Source: Lactarius indigo
Taxonomy: Eukaryota; Basidiomycota; Agaricomycetes; Russulales; Russulaceae
Length of the DNA stretch: 64,000 bases
Direction: 5' to 3'
NCBI GenBank assembly: GCA_025766275.1
Contig: JAFKAC010000029.1
Coordinates: forward strand, 620,001-684,000
Shown: one piece after another, positions 33,245 through 43,699 of the stretch
Layout of the letters: every line of letters begins with the position of its first letter
How positions within the stretch are numbered: position 1 is the first letter of the stretch
Translations under genes and position numbers: made by a program
The notes under the pieces: model-generated
The model's database searches: none
The model's input: only the letters and a program-made list of their open reading frames with translations
Told to the model about the DNA's origin: nothing

Positions 33245-33961
33245 TGTCATGCCTCTGCGGGGGCGCGGTCTTCTGTAATGGCTTCCTGTCATGTGGCAGT
33301 CGACAGCCAAGTCGGATCGGCATGGTGTGCAACGACTCCTAAAGTCCTCTGTAACAGCCCCTATGTTTAAGGTAGCTGAGTCTGTGGTGATCCCCCTATG
33401 CTGAGGTGGGAAGGTCCTTCTGTAACAGCCCCTTGTGCTAAGGTGACTGAGTCTGTAGCAATGGACGAGCTCGGTGGCCTAAGTCCAAAGGTCATGTGTC
33501 ACTGGGCTGACCAGTAAGACAGGAAGAGGGTAAGAGCGAAGTCAAGGGGAAGCCTGCACAGAGGCTGAGAGGGGAATGACCCAAAGAGGATAGGGGTCAA
33601 GGGTTCTGGGTCAAGGGCTTGAGTGCTGAAGGAACTGAGGCACTCAAGGAGTCAATGGGAGATACAACGCAGATAGTTGATTAAGCCAAAGCTAGGGAGC
33701 TAAGGCACACTACAGGGTTCCTTATATAGTACAGGATTGCGCCTAGTGCTATTGGTTGCTATAGATAGAATGATGTGCTGGCAAGATGGTATCATCATCA
33801 TGCAAGATGGTGCTATGCCAGCAAGGCAGGAGAAGGATAAACAGGAATAGCACAGAAGGCGCTAGAATAATCAGATAGAGGGGAAGCATAGGTTCAAGAA
33901 AGGTAACAGGAGATGGATCAGATAAGGACAAGAAAAGAAAAGTGGCAGGGGGTTCGTGACA
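33245..33961 (-). mobile_element. Solo LTR C1 inside the helicase gene
   Basis: TGTCATG...CGTGACA, 717 bp, flanked by ATTCA (33240-33244, 33962-33966). TATATAAGG on the minus strand suggests minus orientation. It holds an internal tandem duplication (units beginning TGTAACAGCCCC at about 33350 and 33422). Confidence 0.92.
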
Positions 33962-35325
33962 ATTCATCATTGATGAGGCTCACTGCATAACCCACTGGGG
34001 AGACAAGTTCCAAGACACATATCCATCCATTGGGACACTTCGCACATTTGTTTCAGCTAGGGTGCCTTTTTTAGTTACATCAGCAACACTGACACCACAA
34101 GACCTCACCACAATCCAAAAATGTGTTCTTATGTGACAAGAGTCAACACTTCACTTGAACCTTGGGAATGACTGGCTGAATATCTTCTGGAAGGTCCTAC
34201 ACATGGAGGGGGGGAAGTTAGATCTTGAAGCATTATCATTCCTTTTACCAGATAAAGATGCACCTGCGAACATGCAGAAGCTTGAGCGTGGTCTTGTTTT
34301 CTTCAATGACATCTTCCTTTCAATGACAGCATGGCACTGGTTCCAAGAACACCTCCCACAGCACCTGTGGGACCATGTTCAATGCTTCAACTCTTGGTGT
34401 GGTGAGCAGAGCAAGTCTTGTGTACTTACTGAGTTTGACCACAGTGATGTGGACATTCTTTTTGCAAGTGAGGCTGCGGGGATGGTAAGATCAAGCACAC
34501 ATTCATAACATAAGTTGACTTACCTATTTCTGCCTTCCAGGGCTGTGATCATTCAGAAATCAACTTTGTAGTGCAATTTATGACACCAGACTCTCTTGGT
34601 GTCTGGTTACAGAGGGCTGGGCATGCGGGGTGGCAGGGTGGGACCTCTGCAAAGGTATACCTTTTAGTACAGCCATCTGTGTTCCAGGGAGTGAAAAAGA
34701 AGAACCAAGAAGGTGAGGAAGTGATGGAGTACAAGAAGGCTGTGGAGGATGCTTTGCGAGAGTGGGTGGAGACAGAAAGTTGCCAATGAGATGTTGTGGA
34801 CAAATGGTTCAATAATCCTGGTCCATGTGAAGGTGAGCATGATATCAAGTAAAAATACGGTGCAACTGACCTTGTTTTCAGCACCAACTGATGGGTGCTG
34901 CAACAACTGCAAGAAAAATGACTTAGAGTCGAAATCAAAGTTGCAGCCCACCAGTCTGGTGGCCCTCCCTGACAACATGACTGACAATAATGTGCAGTCA
35001 ACCTCAATCTCTCATGCTGTGTCGCCTGCACTCATGCCTCAAAACCTGTTTGATATGCAAGACTCACAGCTCATGGGCAATGGGATTTCACCCCCACAGT
35101 CCCCAGATACCCCAGTATCCCTTCTCTTTTTGTCTCCACCTCCATCTCCTGCCCCATCAGACCAGTCAGGTGACAATGTGCTGAGCAATGTGATCAATCA
35201 TGACGGTAAATGGCCCATGCACAAGAGATTGGCCCAACATCGTGATGAGGTTTGCAGGCAAGTTCACGAGGCCCTGTTTGAGTGGCATGATACCAAATGG
35301 GAAGATGAGTATTCCCACTGTCCAT

Positions 35326-35909
35326 TGTTACAATTTCTCCGGACTCGTTCTTTCTTTGCCATGTTCCTTCCCACTCCTGTTACCTTATGAGCCCTGTATG
35401 ACTACACGGACATTACAATTACCCGGTTCCTATCACGCGCTTTGCTTATCGATGTTATCTTTCGATAAAGCTTGACATGTGCTAGTTTCCGTTCATTTCC
35501 CAACCACACGCGAGCCCGCGTGATTCACCCTTATCCTTGATATGATCATCCTTTGTTCCCTTTATGACTCTCCTTTGTTCCAAGACTGGAGATGGCGTTA
35601 TCTTTTTACCGATCCTGCATAGTCCAATGTGTATTTAAACCTAGCACTACCTAGCTTGTACGGTAGACTAGACTTCTTGTGTAATACTACACTCGTCTAA
35701 GACGGAACACCCTTGTGTGCCCCTTTGTCTTGCGACCCCTTGACTTTGCTAGACCTTCGCATCTTAGCCTTCCTCTACGATCCAAGTGACTTGTGTCCTT
35801 GTGGTCCTTGTGCATCATTTCATCTGAAGTCAAGCCTTTGAGCTTGTACTACCAATCGATCAACTGACTTGATACAGGTCGTATCTAACGCCCCTGTAGT
35901 GGCGTTACA
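35326..35909 (+). mobile_element. Solo LTR A3 inside the helicase gene
   Basis: Family A, 584 bp, TGTTACA...GTTACA, flanked by TCCAT (35321-35325, 35910-35914). Coding sequence resumes directly after it (GPEGLLPNTVLTTFVSHGLW). Confidence 0.93.
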
Positions 35910-37345
35910 TCCATGGGGTCCAGAGGGGCTCCTTCCCAATACTGTTCTGACCACATTTGTCTCTCATGGCCTCTGGAGGGAAATCTGTGATGTCAAGAAC
36001 TCAAGTTTGACTGCTGCGATTTGGTGGATGTGGCTGGATGACCATGGGCAAGAAGTTTCAGACCTTGCGAACAAAGTTGACACATGCACCTGAGCAGAGC
36101 ATGCCACCAAACGGCAGATGCTGGAAGCTGAATGTGCAGCTGCAAGAGCCTGAGTCTGGGAAGAGGAAGCTCAGAAAAAAGAAGCTGAGCATGCCCGATG
36201 TCAAGAAGTGGCCGACACTAAGAAGAGGCTCAGACTTGAGGAGGCTGAAAAGAAGAAGGAGGCCACAGCAGCTCGGAAGCTTGCAGCAGTGATGAAGGCA
36301 GAGGAAGCTGCAAAGAAAAAGGCTGCAAGGACCGAGGAACATGCAGCAAAGGCCACAGCAAAGGTGGCAAAAGTTGGGGAGATTGTGTGCAGGAAGGCAG
36401 CTCAAGAGCTTGCCAAAGCATCTGAGGTATTGTACACTAATCCTTGCATCTGATGGGATTCTAACCGCTCTTCTCTAGGTGCTCCCATTACCTCCCCTTG
36501 CTCCAAACACTCCTGCTGGGCCTGCCCCTGTGTGGCACATTTGACCATGACCAATCTTTGCACAACCCATTGACCATCCTGTGATGCCCTCCTGCCATCC
36601 ATCTATGTCCAGCATTCAACTACTGCCTTTGCCCACATCTGGCCCTTGTCTACCACCCCTATCCACTCTCCTGTCTGCTCCCAGCCTTCAATCTTTTCCT
36701 TGTCTACCGCCACCACCGCCACCAGCCTGGGTTCCTATCCTCGGTCCTCGACTGCTGCCACCACCAGCAGTTCCCCCTTCAGGATCCAGCTCTCAATTTC
36801 CACAGCTGCCTGTGTCCAGCATCTGTCTGCCGCTGCTGCCTGCTACCATCTTCAAAGTGTTTCCAACTTACACACACACTGGCCCTCATGAGCATGAATT
36901 GCCACTGCCAGCCTTCTCCAAGTATTCCTGGCCATTCCTGGCACACCATCACTTGCCTCCCCCGTCCACTTCTGTTTACTCTGTAATTCCAGAAAAGCAA
37001 ACAAGTGTACATGGGCTCATGGGTTTCAAATGTGGGCACGATATCAGCAGTATGCCTGGCATGTCCATGCTGGTGCTCAAGGAGGAGCATGGGACCAAGG
37101 TACATTCTCTTACTGTCCCCTGTTGCCCATCCACTGACCTCATCACTCAACCCAATGTGCTCCTCACCCCTCCCCACCAATGTACGTGCAGCACAAGGCT
37201 GCCAGTGTGGATGTTTCACTAGATGTGAGTGAACTCAATGGGCTTTTGGATGAAGAGCTGCGCAGGTGGTATGACACACAATCATGCAGGAGTGTGGGAG
37301 TACACAGGCAAACAAAGCTTGACTTAAGTACACTGACCATCTAAT

Positions 37346-37928
37346 TGTAACGCCACTACAGGGGCGTTAGATACGACCTGTATCAAGTCAGTCAATCAAA
37401 CAGTAGTACAAGCTCAGATGCTTGACTTCAGAAGTAATGGTGCACAAGGATCACAAGGACACAAGTCACTTGGATCATAGAGGGAGGCTAAGACACGAAG
37501 GCCTAGTGAAGACAGGGATTGCGAGACAAAGAGCACACAAGGGTGTTCCATCTTAGACGAGTGTAGTGATTACACAAGAAGTCTAGTCTACCGTACAAGC
37601 TAGATAGTACTAGGCTTAAATACTTGTCAAGTTGCATGACAAAGGCAAACAGATGGCGCCATCACCAGTCTCGGAATAATAGGACAGACATAGAGAGAAC
37701 AAAGGGAACACATAATGGGAACAAAGGCAAATCACGCAGGGTCACGCGTGAGTAGGAACAACATGGAAACTAGCACATGTCAAGCTTTATCAGAAGGGAA
37801 TGTCGATAAGTAAAGCGCATGATAGGAACCGGGTAATCATAAGGTCCGCGTAGTCATACAGGACTCGTAAGGTGTCAGGGAATGGGAATAGGCAGTAAGA
37901 AAGGGCGAGTCTGGAGAAAATCGTAACA
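37346..37928 (-). mobile_element. Solo LTR A4 between the two convergent genes
   Basis: Family A, 583 bp, minus orientation, flanked by CTAAT (37341-37345, 37929-37933). The duplicated pentamer contains the TAA stop of the helicase gene. Confidence 0.93.
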
Positions 37929-40377
37929 CTAATAGACAACATTTTACATCCATTTTTCCCCATGCAACCGCTTGAATGACCTTGCATCCCACCAACATTG
38001 GAAGGCACCTTTTTGGGACAGGTTTGAGAGTCCCAGTGTAACAACATCCTTGGCACGGTCATCTGCCAGTTGCAGCTTATGCCCATTGATTTGCTGAAAC
38101 CAATTTTCTTCTACAGCAATTCTCATTTCACAGTCAAATCCCTGGCCTTATTTGGGCTGCTGTGGTGACCACCATGTGATATGATGCTTTAGTGCTGCCA
38201 CACCATGTGTTTCACAACCACTCAGAATACTGGAATACCTGGTGAGATGCTTGACAGGTGCTCAAGTGTTGCACCTGGTCCAACAGAACAGTAGGTGACC
38301 TGCACACATCACAGGTCAGCACTCATGGGTATTCTGACCAGGTCAAGCACAGGTGTACTTTAATATCATGGATATTCTGTTCTTGTGCCTGATCCATTGG
38401 GACAAAGCTGTTGTGTTTACCAGTACAATTAACAAGCCAGCAATGGTTCCGCACAAGGTCCCTGTAAGGTATGAAATCAGTTTTGTATCAAACAAAGTCT
38501 GACTTATACACACACAACCTCAGGTGTCCACTCACACTTCAGTCCCTGCAACACCTCAAGGACCTCAATTGTATACTTCGGGTTTTCACCACCTGCAAAT
38601 TGAAGCAAGATGGGCTTAAGTAAGTCTTCCATCTGACCCACATCACCTATTGTGATTGCTTCATGCAGATCACAATAGACCAATATATCAGCCAAGAACA
38701 TCATGGAGTGCTATTGGAACTCATCAATGTCATCCCTCCCTCTCTTGTTCAGCAGGGCTGTCCATGATGCACACTCGGCATGTACACATTTAGCAAGCAC
38801 AACCAGTTCCTCAGGGGTCTTTGAGGTAAGATCTTCAAGTTTGTCTGCACCAGAAACATGTAACCAGCCAGCAAGGGAAAGCGCTTTGGCAATGTGCCAC
38901 AGTGCTTCATCCAAATGGTGCCAGTATGGGCCTTTCACATGTGGTTTTGCTAGGTTCTTCTGGTTCATCAAGTCAAATGTGTGCCACAAGCCAATACCAC
39001 TTGGAGTACCAAGGTATTGCTTCAAGATTGAGTGTGTGAACATAACAGCAAGATGAAACCACCCAACAACAAGAAGCACATAGTCCATATGCTTGTATGC
39101 ATTGTCATCTTCATGTCAGAAGTTTGCCATCTTGTGGAGGTGTTCAATGGTAAGTTGATCACCAACTATTGGGATAAGTCAGTCTGCTAACTTCTTCTTC
39201 GCATCCAAGGTCCCCATTTGAAGCTGCCAAAGCCACTCATCAATTACCCTCATATTTTTATTATAGCTTGCCTCTTCTATGTCTGCTGTATGAAATATGA
39301 ACTGATCAACTGTGTTTTCTGCCCCACACAGCAGCTGGTGAACAGGTGGTGGCATGTCAAGTTTTGGATTCCCATGCCCCTTGAAAGTGACAAATGCTGG
39401 GCTTTTAAGAAGAAACCAGAGTATATGGTACTCGGCCTGTGCCTCAACTCGTAGGTTGACTGCTTCTTCACCACCTTTTCCACTGAGGAAAGCCCTCAGG
39501 TCAAAGGCCTCACATGTGCCATCTCTTTGCATGTGTTGGTACTCCTCATTGATGTTTGGGGACACTGAGACAGATTTTGGCAACGCCCAGATGGTGCCCA
39601 TGGTGGCACTGTAGAAGTGGTTCTCCTTGTCTACCCACATTGAGAATACACACTTTGGGATATTGACATTGTCATAGGATCATAGGCAAACTTGTGACCA
39701 CATTGCAATTTGTGCCAACTCCAACTTGTGTCTTGATATTTTTTTGAAAGCCTCTGAGGTCCATTTTATGCTCATAGTTAGCCCTGTTGTATGGAGAGCA
39801 TCAAATGCCTATGAAGAGAGCCCACATGCTTTCAGATGGATGGCCCATAGAGTCACAAGTCAGCTGTGATGCTGTGAGTGGCAGAATGATAGCATTCCAA
39901 GAATGTGAGTAATAACCTAAATCAGGTCAGCACTGCTTATGTATTTTATTCAGATAATTGACATTTTCTGGTGTTTTGTGTGTGTTTTGTCTTGCCTGCC
40001 ACACACTCCATCCAACCTTTTTCAGGATGTGCCAGAGGACAGGTGCATCATTCTTGAGCCTTGTAGCAGTCTCAGAGAAGTTAAAGGATGTTAAGGATGC
40101 CAGGGATAGGGGATTGGGACCCGGTTGGAAGACTTCAGAAATAGTCTTCATTTCCTCCTGTACAACTTCTGTTACACACTCCATGGCAAATGTCTTCAGA
40201 ACTTCTGTCCCTCTGTGTTTGTGTAGACTTGGAGGTTTGCTCCAGTTCCTCAGTGTGTGTAATAGCAAGTCATTTTGAAAGAGGGCAGTCCTATGGTAGC
40301 AGACAACATTGTCTGTGATGCACTCTGACTTGCCCCAGCTTAAAGCATGGAGGAAGTCACTGATGTTAAGGTCCAGG

Positions 40378-40776
40378 TGTCACGCCACTGCCAGGGCATG
40401 CGTCTGGTCTGTAACAGGTTCAGCCTTAGGCCAAGGATACTGAGTAGAACAGCACCTAAGTCTGTGGATGTTCCTTGATACAGCTCAAGGCAACAAAGCT
40501 TTAGAGAGGAGGACTGTGGTAGAGTTGAGAGGAAAGTGCTGAGGAACTAGACAGTATATTGACAAAGCCAAAGCTAAGGAAATACAGAGTGTACTAGGGG
40601 GTTTATATAGCTAGTGTTCAGGGATGTCAGTGGGGTGATATGATGCCAGCAAGGCAATGCCAGCAGAACAATGCCAGTGGAACAGTGCCAGTGAGGTAAT
40701 GCCAGCAGAACAATGCCAGCATTACTGAGAAGTGAGGAGGGTGGAAAGGAAGGAAAAATAGGGGGCATTCATGACA
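40378..40776 (-). mobile_element. Solo LTR C2 in DUF6589 gene
   Basis: TGTCACG...CATGACA, 399 bp, flanked by CCAGG (40373-40377, 40777-40781). Shorter relative of C1. Confidence 0.92.
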
Positions 40777-40783
40777 CCAGGTC

Positions 40784-41470
40784 TGTTACGGACTGGACTT
40801 GTTTTTGGCTTTACCTTATTTTCTTACTTACATTTGCATTCGTGGGAAAGTCTTTCCTTTCTTGGCTTTCCCTTTTTCGGACTTGCTGTGCACTAGGAAC
40901 CTTAAGATTCTCTCCTAGTGCAAAGTGAGACAATGAGACACTCATTGTCCTTATAAGTCTTTATTACTACTATACTTGGGCTAAATGCACCCTTTTATGG
41001 CAGGTGTCTCATTTCTATTTTTAACTTTGAGACATGTCTCACTTGCCTTTTAAATCCTTACTTCTTCTCACACTTACTGCGGATAGCTGTGCACCTCTTC
41101 TTCCTTTTCCTGTGCCTGCTGCGGATTGCTATACTTTCTTCACACGCTTGCTGCGGATTGCACCATTTGTTTGTTCCACACAAACAAACCTTTTCTATAT
41201 AAGTCGTGGCCCTAGGTAGCTTGTATCCTTAGACTTGACTTCTTTACCATCACAGTATACATTGTTTTCCCATTCCCTTGGGGTAACTCTCTGCTGAACT
41301 GTCGAACCTCTTGAACCCCCAAACTCCTCTCACATCTTAAGTATTGTGTCATACTCTGAGATCCTTGTTAACCACTTAAACTTTGCCATTATTGGCTGAA
41401 CCCTCGCTCATTGACATAGAAAGACCAGACTTGCTCACATCGAGCTGAACGTTCCTACTGTAACGTTACA
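40784..41470 (+). mobile_element. Solo LTR G2 in DUF6589 gene
   Basis: TGTTACGGACTGG...GTTACA, 687 bp, flanked by AGGTC (40779-40783, 41471-41475). It lies 7 nt from C2; both interrupt the same DUF6589 codon neighbourhood. Confidence 0.93.
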
Positions 41471-41874
41471 AGGTCTGTTAGGAGCTTGCATACTGCCTGG
41501 ACCTTTGGTAAAATACTCCTCCCTTGATTTCTGAGGTTGCTAGCTTGCCTTGCAGCCTCTTGGATTGGTGGGTTGACTAAATCTGGCTCATCCATGCCTT
41601 CTACCTCCCCATCTAACTCATCCAGGTCCCCACAAGGGACAAAATCAGGATCTTCATCTGAGTCATAGTCAAAGACATCTTCAAGACGCAGTGGAGGAAT
41701 TTCTTGGGGCATTGTGATCTGTGCTGTCAGTGAGTGTCCCCATCTCTTAGATCTCTTAGATTGATATCAATGCTGGCACTTTGGTCCAGCCTCTGACACA
41801 CATTCAATGACATTTCTGTGTATGCATTAGCAAATATCTATTACATGTATCAATTTGAAAGCACATGAGTGTGA

Positions 41875-41924
41875 TGCCTTGTCACCGAGCCCCTGTGCCT
41901 GGACAAAATGCCCCAGACATTGTA
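41875..41924 (-). repeat. Right (sub)terminal inverted repeat of the RecQ/DUF6589 element
   Basis: Reverse-strand match (44/50) to 32371-32420; 56 nt inside the right end at 41980. Confidence 0.75.
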
Positions 41925-41987
41925 TAGCCCTTGTGCATGCGTGCCTCAATGGGCGCTTTCAATGGCTGAATCCAAAACTACTTCAGT

Positions 41988-42436
41988 TGTAACGCCGTCA
42001 CGACGTTAGCTCGACTTGAGCTTGCAAAAGGCAACTGTGACTTAGCTAATCATGCCCTGAGGCGTATGGCACGAAGGCAATGTCTAGATGTTCAAAGACA
42101 CTAGAGACTCAGCGGCACTCCTCCGCAGAAAGAGACAAGACTTTGACAGAAGATGAGAGGTGACGATTGAAGAAGACCAAGATGGTGTGTCTTGGTCTTC
42201 TGCAGCTAGTTTAAATACAAGTCAAGCAGGCTTTGAAGCGCTGCTATGAGTCACCATAATGTAGCGTCCAATGTATCACGTAAGTACCGCAATCCTAATA
42301 CTACTACTACCTGTACTAGGATCGAGTCATCTCGTAACACCTAACTCCTATCGTAAACTCCTAGTCCATGACTAATATACCTTACTGCCATAGTCACAAC
42401 CGGTACAGTAAGGGTCCGATGTGTGCAACTGTAACA
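41988..42436 (-). repeat. 3' LTR of element D
   Basis: 449 bp; preceded on the minus strand by the purine tract AAAAGGGGGTGA (42437-42448). Confidence 0.95.
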
Positions 42437-42448
42437 TCACCCCCTTTT

Positions 42449-43699
42449 CAGCGTGAGACTCCAGACTCACTGAAAGTCTCACGCTGTCCATGTCGACTGC
42501 TCCTCACTGAGCCTCTCAAATATGTTTGCCCGCTCCAACCAGTAAATGCAGTCCATCTTGTCGTCCTTTGCTGATAACCGCATCATCTGGAGCTGTCAGA
42601 TGCGGGCAGCGAGACGTTCCTCTTCATACACTGCTGCCCGGTAACGCGTCACCTCCACAGTCAGGGACTCGTCCCCTATGCGGTTCAGTGCGCAGTCCGT
42701 GATTTTGTCAGACGCGAGGATGACCAAATCCTCATGGGCAATGTGGGCGCGTCCCGCAGCTGACAGCATTGGATGGGCGTACAGGGGTTTGCCGTAGAGA
42801 TGGGGAGAGCTGGGAATGAGTCCCAAAACAAAGGGATTCGCACCTCTGACTATCTGGACATGGCTGGCATTCCTCTCTATGCTGTCGGGTCCGGTGATGG
42901 GGAAGTGAATGTAATGGGGCTGTCAATTCACCCTGAACCCTTCAGGTGCAAGGACCTGCACAGGGTCGTTGTCGTGCGTAATGGGGGTGTGAAGTGCGAC
43001 ACCGGGCAGTCACACATGTCCTCGAGACATGGGGGTTCCATCAGTGTGGACAAGCCACAGGGTGATTCGGGAATCAGTAGGGTGGCTGTGCATTTGAAGG
43101 AGGGGGTGTCTGACTGGGTAGTAATCTCTGTCCTCATGGTGAGCTTCGTCGTCAGGGAACGAAGCCTGCGCTGCCGCAGCTCGCTCAATCTCCTCTGCGC
43201 TAAGCGCAACTGTTCATCCACCCAATCCTTCGCTAACCTCTGCCAGTCCTCCGCTGCTTCTAACTCCAGTTGGGTCTTCGAGGGGATGTTCGGCAGGGAG
43301 AATTCCCCTTGTGCCAATGAGGTCGTCACCCAGGGGGATGATCGTGATGGGCTCGCAATTGCTGTTGTCGTCTTGGAAGATGTGAGCGACAGCATGCTGC
43401 TCATCGTCGGGCTGGTGGGTTGGATCAGGGAACCTCTGTAAGACATTAGCCCACTCTTGAGTGGTGATATGCCCCATTCGCATGTTTGCAGGTGTGTATG
43501 GAGTGAGCTGGACTGGTTGAACCACGGTTTCTTCGTTGTTTTTGAGGAGGTTGGCAGCATCTTGTGCGACTTGGTTGAGGAGGATCGCCGTGGTGACATG
43601 TCTAAGAGGGGAAGTGGGCATGGAAGTACAAGAGGATCGGATGTAGGAAGGATACTCTCCCTGGTCGCCTACGGGCTGGCTTTTAAGGTGTTGCATGGC
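42449..43699 (-). pseudogene. C-terminal extension of element D Pol
   Basis: After the chromodomain: linker (GHITTQEWANVLQRFPDPTH), Glu/Arg-rich helix (DWQRLAKDWVDEQLRLAQRR, LSELRQRRLR), then the conserved block (PFVLGLIPSSPHLYGKPLYA, AHEDLVILASDKI, ALNRIGDESLTVEVTRYRAA) near 42596-42826. Spread over more than one frame by indels. Homologous to the tails of F1/F2 and to ORF3 of A. Confidence 0.75.

Larger units (their letters stand above)
32638..37344 (+). pseudogene. RecQ-like helicase gene with coiled-coil and Pro-rich tail
   Basis: ATG at 32638. Order: Q-motif-like PCKWQLDVAEGLLLG, Walker A VATGAGKT (~32822), VVILSPLDALELDQ (motif Ia), ITSPEMCLKHPEFW, DEAH box IIDEAHCITHWGDKF (resumes at 33967 after LTR C1), VTSATLT (motif III), DILFASEAAGM, motif VI LQRAGHAGW, Cys-rich CRRDVVDKWF and GCCNNCKK. 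After solo LTR A3 come a long Glu/Lys/Ala coiled coil (36150-36430), a Pro-rich region and a short tail ending TAA at 37342-37344. Several GT-AG introns can be placed. Damage: a 19-bp tandem duplication before the DEAH box, solo LTRs C1 and A3, and TGA stops. RecQ helicases unwind DNA 3'-5'; here the gene belongs to a mobile element. Confidence 0.8.
37944..41712 (-). pseudogene. DUF6589-family protein gene
   Basis: ATG at 41712: acidic N-terminus (DVFDYDSDEDPDFVPCGDLD), then (after solo LTRs G2 and C2) LDLNISDFLHALSWGKSE, LKNDAPVLWHILKKVGW, LIPIVGDQLTIEHLHKM (~39130-39180), WFHLAVMFTHSILKQYLG, IGDVGQMEDLLKPILLQFAG, CWLVNCTGKHNSFVPMDQAQ and the tail DVVTLGLSNLSQKGAFQCWW, ending TAA at 37944. 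This motif series matches the fungal DUF6589 family as I know it; no biochemical role is established. Introns are needed to join the blocks, and several frames are broken. The GDQLT motif could hold a catalytic Asp of a DDE-type fold; that is speculation. It shares an element with the helicase, so a transposition function is plausible. Confidence 0.75.
32217..41980. mobile_element. Candidate new TIR element with RecQ-like helicase and DUF6589 genes
   Basis: Inserted in the F2 LTR with a 9-bp target duplication CTTCAGTTG: left 32208-32216; right 41981-41987 plus 50233-50234, because element D later inserted inside the right copy. Both termini read TAGT inward. Inverted repeats lie close to the ends: 32371-32420 and 41875-41924 match at 44 of 50 positions in opposite orientation. 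Two genes converge and occupy nearly all the interior. Five solo LTRs are nested inside, so the original length was about 6.8 kb. A DNA transposon is inferred; which protein is the transposase is not known. Confidence 0.75.

Noticed and set aside
35990..36450. Separate gene for the Lys/Glu/Ala coiled-coil frame
   Set aside because: Its frame joins the helicase upstream (through solo LTR A3) and the Pro-rich tail downstream through a good intron, so it is part of the same gene.
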